DNA of 64,000 nt. Origin: Sinomonas gamaensis. Lineage in GTDB: Bacteria; Actinomycetota; Actinomycetes; Actinomycetales; Micrococcaceae. Shown one piece after another: positions 16,045 to 24,789 of this stretch. Location of the stretch: NCBI RefSeq assembly GCF_005876955.1, contig NZ_SSCL01000001.1:450151-514150 (forward strand), given 5' to 3'. A program made the translations under genes and the position numbers. Below the pieces are notes generated by a model. It made no database searches. It worked only from the letters and a program-made list of their open reading frames with translations, and had not been told where the DNA came from. How positions within the stretch are numbered: the first letter of the stretch is position 1; every line of letters starts with the position of its first letter.

Positions 16045-17358
16045 TCATCCCTGGACGGCCGAGCGGTCCTTGACGAAGACGCCGTAGGCGACAGCGCCGA
16101 CTAGGAGGAGTACCCCGCCGATCACGAAGACGAGCGTGTAGTTGCCGCCTGTGCCCGCGAGGATCGCCCCCGTTACGACGGGGGCCACCGCCGCGCCGAG
16201 GAAGCCGCCGAAGTTCTGGATGGCTCCGAGCGAGGCGACCTGGTTGGGCCTGGCGATGTCGGCGGCGAGGGTCCAGAGGCACCCGATCGGAACCTGGGCT
16301 GCGAAGTAGCCCACGGACAGGAGCGTGATCGCCAGCGCCGAGTTGTCCACGTAGGCGACCGGGAGTACCGCCGCGGCGGCGAGGACTGCCCCGCCCACGA
16401 TCGGCACTTTTCGGGCCAGGACGGTGTTGACCCCGCGGCGTACGAGGCGGTTCGAGATGTAACCGCCGACGAGGACGCCGAAGACGCCGCAGAGGAAGGG
16501 GAGGGCGGCCAGCCAGCCGCTCTGCGAGAGGCTGAAGCCGCGCGCGGTCTGGAGGTAGCTCGGGAGCCAGGTGAGGTAGACCCACACGGTGTAGAAGATG
16601 CCGAACGCGCCGAGGATCATGAAGTAGGTGTTGGCGTGGCGGAAGAGCTCTCCCCAGCCGACCTGCTTGACCTTGGCGTCGGCGGGCTCCTCCTCGGCTG
16701 CGCCCTTGATACGGAGCTGTTCCTGGAACGACGGGTCGCGGTAGAGGCGCAGCCACACGAGCACGATGATCAGCCCGAGCGCGGCGATGAAGACGAACAT
16801 GCCCCGCCAGGACATGGTGATCAGCAGGAATGTCAGGAGCGGGGGCGCGATGGCGTTGGCGATCTGCGAGCCGGTGTTCACGATGGACACCGGAAGAGCC
16901 CGCTCAGTCCTGTTGAACCAGCGGTCGGTGACCTTCAGGCTCGCAGTGAAGAACGGCGATTCGACAACCCCGAGGGCCACGCGGGCCGCGTAGAGGAGGC
17001 CGAACGTGTTGGCGGCGGCGGAGACCGCCGAGACGAGGGACCAGAGGCCGGCCGCCCACGCGAACGTCTTCTTCGGGCCGAACCGGTCCACGAGATAGCC
17101 GGCGGGCAGGTTCGCGATCGCGTATGGCCAGGAGAAGGCCGATAGCAGCAGGCCCATCTGCACCGGGTTGAGGCTGAACTCCTTGGCAATGGTGGTGTTA
17201 GCGATGCTGAGGTTGCTGCGGTCGAGATAGTTGACCACGCCGCCGATGACCAACAGGGCCACGAAGACCCACCGGATCCGGATCGTGGCCGAGGCGGGTT
17301 CCGCGTCCACCGCGGCCTCGGGGTTCGTCGCCCCCAGATTCGACGTTGAAGGGGTCAT
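16045..17358 (-). CDS. MFS transporter, anion:cation symporter (hexuronate/galactonate) family
   Basis: A 437-residue transporter with 12 predicted helices. VNYLDRSNLSIANTTIAKEF in helix 1 and its loop is the hallmark of the ACS family (ExuT, GudP, DgoT), and NLPAGYLVDRFGPKKTF is the MFS motif A between helices 2 and 3. AAGGAGTGAACC lies before ATG 17358. It sits between the KDPG-type aldolase gene (56 bp upstream) and the small kinase gene, so it most likely imports a hexonate or hexuronate feeding that aldolase. Exact substrate not visible. Confidence 0.86.
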   Translation of the reverse strand: MTPSTSNLGATNPEAAVDAEPASATIRIRWVFVALLVIGGVVNYLDRSNLSIANTTIAKEFSLNPVQMGLLLSAFSWPYAIANLPAGYLVDRFGPKKTFAWAAGLWSLVSAVSAAANTFGLLYAARVALGVVESPFFTASLKVTDRWFNRTERALPVSIVNTGSQIANAIAPPLLTFLLITMSWRGMFVFIAALGLIIVLVWLRLYRDPSFQEQLRIKGAAEEEPADAKVKQVGWGELFRHANTYFMILGAFGIFYTVWVYLTWLPSYLQTARGFSLSQSGWLAALPFLCGVFGVLVGGYISNRLVRRGVNTVLARKVPIVGGAVLAAAAVLPVAYVDNSALAITLLSVGYFAAQVPIGCLWTLAADIARPNQVASLGAIQNFGGFLGAAVAPVVTGAILAGTGGNYTLVFVIGGVLLLVGAVAYGVFVKDRSAVQG

Positions 17359-17414
17359 GGTTCACTCCTTTGTTTGTGTGCGACGAACGCCGCGGGTGAA
17401 GAAAGGTCGGGCCC

Positions 17415-18065
17415 TCAGGCGCGCGCCGCTGCGATGGCCGAGAGCAGCTCTTTGGCCGCCCTGGTCACCCTGCTGTAGTCGCCGTCGACGCGGGCGGCCT
17501 TCGTGACGCTGCTTCCCACGCCCACTGCTGTCACCCCGGCGCCGAACCACTCGGCCACGTTGGCCGCGTTGGCCCCGCCCGCGGGGAGAAGGGCCGCCTG
17601 CGGCAGGGGGGCCTTGATGGCCCTGACGTGCGCCGGGTTGATGCTCTCCGTGGGGAACAGCTTGACGAGGTCGGCCCCCTCCTCGAGGGCGGAGACAACC
17701 TCCGACGGCGTGTACGCGCCTGGGATGGACACGGCTCCGTAGCGGTTGGCCGTACGGATCATCGGAAGGCTCACATTGGGGCTCACAAGAAGGCGGGCAC
17801 CTGCTTGGAGGGAGGCGAACGCCGCGGCCTCATCGAGTACCGTCCCGGCTCCGACCGCGATGCCCTCCGACCCGTAGTCAGAGGACAGCGACCGGATGAC
17901 GTCCAAGGCGCCGGGGACCGACAGGGTGATCTCGAGCGCCCTAATCCCGCCCTCGATTGCCGCGCGGGAGACTGCCAAGGCCTCTTCTGCAGACTCCAGC
18001 CGGACGATCAGGACAGCCCCGGTGCTCACGATGCTGTCCATGACAGCGTGCTTGGTTAACATCAC
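17415..18065 (-). CDS. eda: KDPG/KDPGal-type 2-keto-3-deoxy aldolase
   Basis: A 216-residue class I aldolase of the KDPG family. Family positions are visible in order: IVRLESAEEALAVSRAAIEGG, GIRALEITLSVPGAL (the catalytic Glu in LEITL), VGAGTVLDEA, and ADLVKLFPTE, where the Lys forms the Schiff base. GGANAANVAEWFGAGVTAVG is the phosphate-binding end. It splits a 2-keto-3-deoxy sugar acid phosphate to pyruvate and an aldehyde. A GTG at 18065 is directly followed by ATG 18062, both near GGGAG. It is the first gene of the operon with the transporter and kinase. Confidence 0.86.
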   Translation of the reverse strand: MMLTKHAVMDSIVSTGAVLIVRLESAEEALAVSRAAIEGGIRALEITLSVPGALDVIRSLSSDYGSEGIAVGAGTVLDEAAAFASLQAGARLLVSPNVSLPMIRTANRYGAVSIPGAYTPSEVVSALEEGADLVKLFPTESINPAHVRAIKAPLPQAALLPAGGANAANVAEWFGAGVTAVGVGSSVTKAARVDGDYSRVTRAAKELLSAIAAARA

Positions 18066-18078
18066 GCTCCCATGTTAT

Positions 18079-18122
18079 CACTAAAATTCACACATGTTCC
18101 AGCGGTATGTGAAAATTTTATC
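18079..18122. promoter_or_regulatory. AT-rich inverted repeat upstream of the aldolase operon
   Basis: In a GC-rich background, TAAAATTCACACAT (18082-18095) and ATGTGAAAATTTTATC (18107-18122) are near mirror images around GTTCCAGCGGT. The site lies 17 to 57 bp before the aldolase start. On the minus strand, TTCACA and TGAATT spaced by 17 bases could be -35 and -10. The neighbouring DeoR protein is the natural candidate binder. Confidence 0.5.
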
Positions 18123-18252
18123 TACCAGCGGCTCTTCTAGGTGCTTGCATGCCCCGATTTGGACGCGATCCTGCCTGCGTGACGATTTTGCTTTTAGGTA
18201 CCGGCGAGTATGCTCGCGCCATTGGGGGAGCGCAGGCAGTGCTCCAATACAC

Positions 18253-18900
18253 GTGAAGGAGCACACCGTAAGCGAGCAGCACCCGCAATCAGAACCGCTG
18301 CCGTGGCCCCCGAAACCTCCGGTCGCCCCGTGGACAGCCCAGCCGAATCCAACGCCGACCCTCTGGCAGGTGCAACCTCCCGCCCGGCGCCAGTCGTGGC
18401 CGACCCAGTTCAACCCCGCACACGCGGGGATGCGGTTCCTGAGCGCCCATGAGGCCGAGCGTTCCCGGAGGTGGCGCCTCTTTATCGGGATCGCGGGGCT
18501 GATCCTCGGGGGTGGAGTCGCCTTCTATGCCTATGAGAACATCGCCTCGGTCATCCGAGCCCTGAACGCCATCGAGGCGCAGGGCCGGTACGTCTCTCAG
18601 GGCGCCTTGACGAATGCCGTGCTCATCATCGCCGTCTACGTCCTCGTCGCACTCGCATACCTCGCGGTGGGCGTCTGGAACATCATCGCCCGCCGAGGAA
18701 TGTCGTCCGGCCCCGTGATCGCCAGCCTCGTGCTCTCTTCGGTCGTCATGGTCCTCGTCGTGCTCCTGCTGATCCGGTCCGCTTCGACCGGAGGCGTCCC
18801 GCAGTTCGGCGGAGTTATCACGAACGTGTTCATTATCTTGCGCTCGATCGGCATCCTGCGGATGAAGAAGGAGCCGGTTCCGTACGAGACTGCCTACTGA
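18253..18900 (+). CDS. Hypothetical four-helix membrane protein
   Basis: About 215 residues: a proline-rich cytoplasmic N-terminus (PLPWPPKPPVAPWTAQPNP), then hydrophobic segments at about 75-98, 116-138, 150-172 and 180-200. No family recognised. The only in-frame conventional start near the coding part is GTG 18253, but it has no ribosome site. AAGGAG at 18256-18261 is instead spaced six bases from a GTA codon at 18268, giving VSEQHPQSEP. Either the start has mutated or a non-standard start is used. It has no obvious operon partner. Confidence 0.55.
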   Translation: MKEHTVSEQHPQSEPLPWPPKPPVAPWTAQPNPTPTLWQVQPPARRQSWPTQFNPAHAGMRFLSAHEAERSRRWRLFIGIAGLILGGGVAFYAYENIASVIRALNAIEAQGRYVSQGALTNAVLIIAVYVLVALAYLAVGVWNIIARRGMSSGPVIASLVLSSVVMVLVVLLLIRSASTGGVPQFGGVITNVFIILRSIGILRMKKEPVPYETAY

Positions 18901-18962
18901 GGTGTGCGGCCTCGTTGCCGCAGGGGAAGATCCCCGCAGCCTCTCCTGGGAGCGGCGGTCGC

Positions 18963-19376
18963 TCAGTGGTAGATGCGGCTGTCCAGAGACGAACGAGGCA
19001 GCTGCAGCGGGCTCGGGTGGGCGATCACCACGCGGATGCCGTCGGGATCCTGCCCCTCGACGAAGGTCACGCCGCCCGAGGTATGGGTGTCCGTGTAGCC
19101 CTCGGCCGACTTCAGGGCTTCCTCGAAACGATGAAGGCCCTCGAGGGTGTCCACACCCCACATGAGGTACTGGGTGCCGATGCCCTCCAGAGGATGAGGT
19201 GCCTCCCGCCCCTTCTCGACGAGATAGATCTGGAACCCTCCCGGGGCCAGCAGGAGCGCCCCGCCGTCCGCATCAAGCTCCGTCCGGCAGCCGAAGATGC
19301 CCGTGTAGAACCGGACGGATCTGTCCAGTTCCCGGACAAAGAGGACTGTCGAAGTGACCTTCGCGGCAGGTTCCAT
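18963..19376 (-). CDS. VOC-superfamily (glyoxalase/bleomycin-resistance-like) protein
   Basis: About 137 residues forming the paired beta-alpha-beta-beta-beta modules of the VOC fold: VLFVRELDRSVRFYTGIFGC, QIYLVEKGR, QYLMWGVDTLEGLHRFEEAL and FVEGQDPDGIRVVIAHP. ATG 19376 is where the fold starts; a frame from 19412 adds twelve unlikely residues. VOC proteins bind a metal and act on small molecules or sequester drugs; the substrate cannot be told. It stands alone between a membrane protein gene and the LysR gene. Confidence 0.7.
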   Translation of the reverse strand: MEPAAKVTSTVLFVRELDRSVRFYTGIFGCRTELDADGGALLLAPGGFQIYLVEKGREAPHPLEGIGTQYLMWGVDTLEGLHRFEEALKSAEGYTDTHTSGGVTFVEGQDPDGIRVVIAHPSPLQLPRSSLDSRIYH

Positions 19377-19544
19377 CCCCTGATTCTCGCGACCGCCCCT
19401 GTGCCGCATCAAGCCGTCGCGCCACTAATCCAGGTGGGTGGCAATCTACAGAGTTTGTTGATCGTCGGGGTGGAGAGCCAGGAAATGCGGCGGAAGCCAA
19501 AGATCTAGGCCGGCGCGGTGAGCCCTTCGCTCCTGGGCCGAGGT

Positions 19545-20468
19545 TCATTGTGGATCCGGGGGCCTCCATGCCCTGCCGGTGGCAATGAGGATCTTCCGCA
19601 TCGCGTCGGCCGCAGGCGAGAGGCGCTCGCCCAGCCTGTGGGTGAGCAGGATGCGCCGGGCTGGAGGGGCGGGGGAGACGACCGTGAGGACTGTGAGGTC
19701 GTTCCGGAGACTGTGGAGGGCGAGCTGGGGCACTAGGGCGATGCCCATCCCGACGGCGACCATCGCCTGCGCCTCCTGGTAGCTGCGGGCCTCGAAGGTG
19801 ACGATCGGGTCGAAGCCCGCCGCATCGCAGGCGGCCTGGAGCAGGGCCAGGACCTTGGGGGCGCTCCGGATGATCCATGGCTCGTGCCTGAGGTCCTCCA
19901 TCCGCACCGACGACTTGTCGGCGAGGCGATGGCCGGAGGGGACGAGCAGAACGTTCGGATCGCGGATGATCAGCTCTGTCGTCCTGCCCGTGTCAGGCCT
20001 GGTACCAGAGGTTTCGCGGTCCCAGGTGATGGCGAGCTCGATCTCGCGGGACTCCAGAAGGCGCTCCAGACCTGTCATCTGCTCACTGTGGATCCGCAGG
20101 TCAACCCCCGGATTCTGCCCACGGAACGCCGAGATTGCGATGGGCAGGAAAGACTCAGTCACCGTCGGAATCGTGCCGAGCCGGAGCGTGCCGGTGTGGA
20201 GCCCGGCGAGGTCGGCGAGTTCTTCGTGGGCAGCCGTCAGGGACCTCTCGATCCTCTCGGCGTGGCGGGCGACGGCGCGCCCGGCCTCGGTCAGGGTCAC
20301 GCCCCTGGGCCTGCGCTCGATCAGAGGCTGGCCGGCTTCGTCCTCGAGCTGGCCGATCTGCTGGGAGATGGCAGAGACGGTGTAGTTGAGGCTAGCCGCC
20401 GCGGCAGTCAGCGATCCCGCGCGGGCCACCTCGACCAACACCAGCATGCGGCGGATGTCCATCGGCAT
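19545..20468 (-). CDS. LysR-family regulator, TcuR-like by context
   Basis: A 307-residue LysR protein. The winged helix-turn-helix spans residues 3-62 (LVLVEVARAGSLTAAAASLN, YTVSAISQQIGQLEDEAGQP), followed by the linker helix and a periplasmic-binding-protein-like sensor (TLRLGTIPTVTESFLPIAI, GMGIALVPQLAL). It diverges from an MFS transporter and a TcuA-like dehydrogenase, the arrangement of tricarballylate-utilisation loci, where TcuR is the LysR activator. The palindrome TACAGCTGTA at 20479-20488 lies 11 bp before its start. The inducer is inferred to be a tricarboxylate. Confidence 0.85.
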   Translation of the reverse strand: MPMDIRRMLVLVEVARAGSLTAAAASLNYTVSAISQQIGQLEDEAGQPLIERRPRGVTLTEAGRAVARHAERIERSLTAAHEELADLAGLHTGTLRLGTIPTVTESFLPIAISAFRGQNPGVDLRIHSEQMTGLERLLESREIELAITWDRETSGTRPDTGRTTELIIRDPNVLLVPSGHRLADKSSVRMEDLRHEPWIIRSAPKVLALLQAACDAAGFDPIVTFEARSYQEAQAMVAVGMGIALVPQLALHSLRNDLTVLTVVSPAPPARRILLTHRLGERLSPAADAMRKILIATGRAWRPPDPQ

Positions 20469-20478
20469 ACCATCAGCC

Positions 20479-20488
20479 TACAGCTGTA
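20479..20488. promoter_or_regulatory. Palindrome in the LysR-MFS divergent control region
   Basis: TACAGCTGTA is a perfect ten-base palindrome at the position where LysR regulators usually bind (T-N-A type) to autoregulate and activate the divergent gene. The rest of the 175-bp intergenic region shows no stronger symmetry. Confidence 0.35.
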
Positions 20489-20643
20489 CTAAAGGAGACT
20501 TCAGAAGGTTTAGCTGGTGCACAGGCAATAGGGGCGGCACAGTTGTTGGGGAAGGTTCCTTCGAGACCGAGGCCCAGGACATCGGGCCCCCTGCTTTCCT
20601 AGGCATCACGACCCCGTCGGTGCCGTCTATCGAGGAGGATAGA

Positions 20644-22026
20644 TTGCTGACCCCATCCTTGGCGGCCGCGCGCATGGACCGCCTGCCTATCACGAGGGCG
20701 CACAGGATCGCCCTGGTTGCCCTGGCCTTCGTCTTCATGTTCGAGTTCGGAGACCTCAACACCTTCGCCTATGCGGCGCCAGCACTGGTGAAGAATCTTG
20801 GATTCTCCGTCCAGGACGTCGCCCTCGTCACCTCGTCCGCCTTCCTCGGGATGGCCATGGGGGCGATCTTCGGGGGGCGTGTCTCGGACCTGATCGGCCG
20901 CAAGCGCGCGCTGCTGTACGCAACCCTGACGTTCTCCGTCTGCTCCCTCGCCAACGCCGGCGGCTTCGACGTGCCCAGCTTCGTTGTGTGTCGCTTCTTC
21001 ACGGGCATCGGCCTCTCGGCGATGGTTGTCGCCGCCACGACCTACATCTCGGAGGTCATGCCTGCACCCCGGCGAGGACGCATGCAGTCTGCAGTCATGG
21101 CCGTCGGCCTTGCGGGGATCCCCTGCATGTCCTTCTCAGCCCGGGCCATCATCCCTCTGGGTGGCGACGCCTGGCGGCTGGTCTTCGTGCTCGGCTCCGG
21201 GGCACTGCTGGCCGTCCCGGCGCTCCTGGCCCTCCCGGAGAGCCCGCGCTGGCTCGTGCACAGGCAACGCCCTCACTCCGCCGAGGCCGCCATCGCCCGG
21301 TTCGAGGCTGGCGCGGGGCCGCTTGAGCCAGTCCAGGAGGAGGCCAAGCCGGCGGTGCCCAAGACAGGGGATTCGCGCTACCGGCATCTGTTCATCGGCC
21401 GCACCGGCCGGACGACGGCGTTTCTGGCTGTGGTGTGGGTCTTCCAAACGCTGGGCTTCTACGGGTTCGTCGCGTGGGTGCCGACTCTCCTGGCCCAGCA
21501 CGGCTTCAGCGTTGCCGAGTCCCTCGGGTTCTCCGCCCTGACCACCATCGGCGCCGTGCCCGGGGCCCTGCTCGCCTGGCCGGTGACCGACCGGCTGGGC
21601 AGGAAGGTTCCGCTCGTCGTCGTCTCCCTCGCTACCGCTGCCAGCGGCCTCGCCTACGGGCTGACCTTCAACCCGGTGGCCATCGTCGTCTTCGGCTTCT
21701 GCGTGAACCTGCTGATCCAGACCTTCGCCACCCTTCTCTACACCTACAGCCCCGAGCTGTTCCCGACCGGGGTGCGCAACGCTGGGCACGGGCTCGTCTA
21801 CGGCACAGGGCGCCTGGCGAACATCTTCGGCCCCATGATCGTCGCCGCGATCTTCGCGAGCCTGGGCTACCAGGCGGTCTTCGTCTATATCGCGCTGTGC
21901 TGGCTGGTCGTCGCCGTCGCCATCGCAGCCTTCGGGCCCCGCACCGGAAGACGGCCGCTCGAAACCGTCGCCGAGGACGGAACGCCCACGGGCCAGACCA
22001 CCCGCACAAATTCGGCCTCGGCCTGA
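20644..22026 (+). CDS. MFS transporter for the TcuA-linked substrate (sugar/acid:H+ symporter type)
   Basis: A 460-residue MFS protein of the aromatic acid/sugar porter type. Motif A is GGRVSDLIGRKRALLYAT; a helix 4-5 stretch reads FFTGIGLSAMVVAATTYISE. ALPESPRWLVHRQR marks the loop after helix 6, and WPVTDRLGRKVPLVVVS is the repeat of motif A. The start is TTG 20644, set by a perfect AGGAGG five bases upstream; the frame continues upstream without a ribosome site. It precedes the TcuA-like gene by 36 bp and is divergent from LysR. It presumably imports the acid oxidised by that enzyme. Confidence 0.84.
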   Translation: MLTPSLAAARMDRLPITRAHRIALVALAFVFMFEFGDLNTFAYAAPALVKNLGFSVQDVALVTSSAFLGMAMGAIFGGRVSDLIGRKRALLYATLTFSVCSLANAGGFDVPSFVVCRFFTGIGLSAMVVAATTYISEVMPAPRRGRMQSAVMAVGLAGIPCMSFSARAIIPLGGDAWRLVFVLGSGALLAVPALLALPESPRWLVHRQRPHSAEAAIARFEAGAGPLEPVQEEAKPAVPKTGDSRYRHLFIGRTGRTTAFLAVVWVFQTLGFYGFVAWVPTLLAQHGFSVAESLGFSALTTIGAVPGALLAWPVTDRLGRKVPLVVVSLATAASGLAYGLTFNPVAIVVFGFCVNLLIQTFATLLYTYSPELFPTGVRNAGHGLVYGTGRLANIFGPMIVAAIFASLGYQAVFVYIALCWLVVAVAIAAFGPRTGRRPLETVAEDGTPTGQTTRTNSASA

Positions 22027-22062
22027 CCCCCTCGACCCCACCCTCAAGCGAAAGGCGCTCCC

Positions 22063-23553
22063 GTGAATGAACCGAACCAAACCCGCCAGGACAAGGCCGC
22101 CGACGTCATCGTTGTCGGCGGCGGCAACGCAGCCTTCACTGCGGCGCATGCCGCAGCCGTGCGTGGGCGGAACGTCCTGCTCCTGGAGAAAGCACCCCGC
22201 GATCTCTTCGGCGGCAACAGCTACTACACCGCCGGCGCCACCCGCATCGCCCATGACGGGCTCGCCGATCTGCAGGACCTGATCGAGCCGGACGAACGCC
22301 ACCCGCTCACCGAGGTCCCCCCGTACTCGGCCGCCGACTATCGCCGGGACCTGGAGAAGGTCACAGACGGGCGCAACGACCCCGAGCTGACCGAGGTGCT
22401 CGTCAACGAGGCCGGCCCGGGGCTGAGATGGCTGAACTCCCTGGGCCTGAAGTACCGGCTCATGTACGAACGCCAGGCCTACGAACGGCCCGATGGAACC
22501 TACCTCTTCTGGGGCGGGCTGCACGTGGGCAACGTCGGTGGCGGCGAGGGCCTGATGCACGACCACCTGAAGGTCGCCGAGAAGCTCGGCACCGAGGTCC
22601 GCTACGGCCAGGACGTCTCCGGCCTCCTGACCGAGGGCGGGAAGGTGCGCGGAGTGAAGGTGCGCCAGCAGGACGGGAGCATGCTGGAACTGCGCGCCGA
22701 CTCCGTCGTCCTCGCCGCCGGCGGGTTCGAGGCGAACCGCGATCTGCGCCGCGCGCACCTCGGCGAGGGCTGGGAGAACGCCAAGGTCAGGGGCACTCCC
22801 TTCAACACCGGCCAGATGCTCCTTGCCGCCCTTGAGATCGGTGCCGCCCGCGGCGGGGACTGGGGCAGCTGCCACTCGACCCAGTGGGACGCCTTCACCC
22901 CCGACAACGAATCCAATCGCGAACTGACCAACCGGCTCACCCGGCAGAGCTACCCCCTCGGCATCATCGTCAACAGCGACGGAGAGCGCTTCGTGGACGA
23001 GGGGGAGGACTTCAGGAACTACACCTACGCCAAGTTCGGCAAGCACATCCTCCAGCAGCCCGGCTCGATTGCCTACCAGATCTTCGACGACGCCCTGCGC
23101 CCGATGCTGCGAACCGAGGAATACGACATGCCAGGAGTGTCCGTAGCCTCGGCCCCCACCGTCGAAGAGCTCGCCGAGAAGATCGGCCTCGACCCCGAGG
23201 CGCTGGCCAAGACCGTCAACGACTACAACAACTCCATCGACCTCACGATCCCCTTCGACCCCAACATCAAGGACGGGCGCAGGGCCGACACGAAGCCGGT
23301 CAAGAGCAACTGGGCCACGCCCCTGGCCACGGGCCCCTTCTACGCCTACGCGGTCACCTGCGGCATCACCTTCACCTTCGGCGGCCTCAAGTCCGACACC
23401 GACGGAAGGGTCCTTGACACGTCCGGCGCGCCCATCCCGGGCCTGTTCGTCTGCGGTGAGATGCTCGGCGGCCTCTTCGCCGGCAATTATCCAGGAGGCT
23501 CCGGGCTGGCAGCAGGAGTCGTCTTCGGCCGCCGGGCAGGCTCGCTGGCCTGA
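22063..23553 (+). CDS. tcuA: FAD-dependent tricarballylate dehydrogenase TcuA-like protein
   Basis: A 496-residue flavoprotein of the succinate dehydrogenase/fumarate reductase group. DVIVVGGGNAAFTAAHAAAV is the FAD Rossmann motif. GGNSYYTAGATRIAHDG is typical of TcuA and related 3-ketosteroid or tricarballylate dehydrogenases, and SVVLAAGGFEANRDLRRAHL and FVCGEMLGGLFAGNYPGGSG form the FAD-binding end. TcuA oxidises tricarballylate to cis-aconitate, feeding the citric acid cycle. The start is GTG 22063 after AAAGG. No TcuB-like iron-sulfur/haem partner is encoded nearby, so its electron acceptor is unclear. Other C4-C6 acids remain possible substrates. Confidence 0.78.
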   Translation: MNEPNQTRQDKAADVIVVGGGNAAFTAAHAAAVRGRNVLLLEKAPRDLFGGNSYYTAGATRIAHDGLADLQDLIEPDERHPLTEVPPYSAADYRRDLEKVTDGRNDPELTEVLVNEAGPGLRWLNSLGLKYRLMYERQAYERPDGTYLFWGGLHVGNVGGGEGLMHDHLKVAEKLGTEVRYGQDVSGLLTEGGKVRGVKVRQQDGSMLELRADSVVLAAGGFEANRDLRRAHLGEGWENAKVRGTPFNTGQMLLAALEIGAARGGDWGSCHSTQWDAFTPDNESNRELTNRLTRQSYPLGIIVNSDGERFVDEGEDFRNYTYAKFGKHILQQPGSIAYQIFDDALRPMLRTEEYDMPGVSVASAPTVEELAEKIGLDPEALAKTVNDYNNSIDLTIPFDPNIKDGRRADTKPVKSNWATPLATGPFYAYAVTCGITFTFGGLKSDTDGRVLDTSGAPIPGLFVCGEMLGGLFAGNYPGGSGLAAGVVFGRRAGSLA

Positions 23554-23561
23554 ACGAGGAC

Positions 23562-23626
23562 TTCCGGCGCCGGCATGCACGGTAGCTCGCAACAGGCACC
23601 TCGAAGGCCGAGGGCCGGCGCCGGAA
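23562..23626. terminator. 13-bp inverted repeat after the tcuA-like gene
   Basis: TTCCGGCGCCGGC (23562-23574) is perfectly complementary to 23614-23626 across a 39-base spacer. It begins nine bases after the stop codon of the flavoprotein gene. It could end transcription of the MFS-TcuA operon; the long spacer makes this less certain than a compact hairpin. Confidence 0.4.
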
Positions 23627-23753
23627 CCATGGTAGGCCGGGGTCGCCGCTGCGAGGCGTCGTGTGAGCTTTTGATCTGGGCGGGCCGCCACCTATAGTTC
23701 AGGACACATACTAATTTGACCTCCCCTTCGATGGGAGTGACGTAGGAGAAGCG

Positions 23754-24758
23754 ATGGAATTCAGATACCTCGGTAACTCCGGTTTCAAGATCTCCGAGAT
23801 CATCTACGGAAACTGGCTCACCCACGCCTCCCAGGTCGACGACGATACTGCGGGCAAGAGCATCCACGCGGCTCTCGACGCGGGCATCTCCAGCTTCGAC
23901 ACTGCCGACGCCTACGCCAACACAGCGGCCGAGACCGTGCTCGGCAACGCCCTCAAGGGCGAGCGCCGCGAGAGCATCGAGATCTTCACCAAGGTCTATT
24001 GGCCGACGGGCCCGGGCGGCAAGAACGACACCGGTCTGTCGCGCAAGCACATCATGGAGTCGATCAACGGGTCGCTGAAGCGGCTCGGGACCGACTACGT
24101 CGACCTGTACCAGGCGCACCGCTTCGACTACGAGACGCCGATCGAGGAGACGATGCAGGCTTTCGGCGACATCGTCCGTCAGGGCAAGGCGCTCTACATC
24201 GGGGTGAGCGAGTGGAACGCGGACCAGATCCGCGCCGGGCACAAGCTGGCCACCGAGCTTGGGTTCCAGCTCATCTCGAACCAGCCTCAGTACAACCTGC
24301 TGTGGCGCGTCATCGAGAAGGAGGTCGTTCCCACCTGCGAGGAGCTCGGCCTCTCTCAGATTGTTTTCTCGCCGATCGCCCAAGGCGTCCTGACTGGCAA
24401 GTACGTGCCGGGCCAGCCGGTGCCGGAGGGATCGCGGGCCACGGACGAGAAGGGCGGCAAGAACATGATCTCGCGGTGGATGCGAGGTGACATCCTCGCC
24501 GCCGTGCAGAACCTGAAGCCAATCGCGGACGAGCTCGGCCTCACCCTGGCGCAGCTGGCGGTGGCCTGGGTGCTGCAGAACCCCAACGTGGCTGGAGCCA
24601 TCGTCGGGGCGAGCCGCCCCGAGCAGATCGCGTCGAACGCCGCAGCGGCGGGCGTCACGCTCGAGGCTACCGTGCTGGCGAAGATCGACGAGGCCATCGG
24701 TTCGGTCGCCGAAACCGACCCCGCGCTGACGCAGTCCCCAGCGGGCCGGGTGGCCTGA
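23754..24758 (+). CDS. Aldo/keto reductase of the Kv-beta/YghZ-like group
   Basis: A 334-residue (beta/alpha)8 NADPH enzyme. FDTADAYANTAAETVLGNAL contains the catalytic Asp and Tyr; FTKVYWP supplies the Lys, and LYQAHRFDYETPIEET the His. The C-terminus (GASRPEQIASNAAAAG) binds the cofactor phosphate. Length and sequence match the AKR6 group, which reduces aldehydes and ketoses. GGAG precedes ATG 23754. It is followed 31 bp later by an enolase-superfamily gene, probably in one operon convergent with the fucose-type operon, so a role in sugar oxidation or reduction is likely but unproven. Confidence 0.85.
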   Translation: MEFRYLGNSGFKISEIIYGNWLTHASQVDDDTAGKSIHAALDAGISSFDTADAYANTAAETVLGNALKGERRESIEIFTKVYWPTGPGGKNDTGLSRKHIMESINGSLKRLGTDYVDLYQAHRFDYETPIEETMQAFGDIVRQGKALYIGVSEWNADQIRAGHKLATELGFQLISNQPQYNLLWRVIEKEVVPTCEELGLSQIVFSPIAQGVLTGKYVPGQPVPEGSRATDEKGGKNMISRWMRGDILAAVQNLKPIADELGLTLAQLAVAWVLQNPNVAGAIVGASRPEQIASNAAAAGVTLEATVLAKIDEAIGSVAETDPALTQSPAGRVA

Positions 24759-24789
24759 AGCATCACAACCCTGAGCCTGGGAGGAAGAT

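Noticed and set aside
21136-23691. Minus-strand open frame of about 850 codons
   Set aside because: It covers the MFS and TcuA-like genes in reverse; composition is Gly/Glu/Val-rich without motifs, while the opposite strand has clear FAD and MFS signatures.
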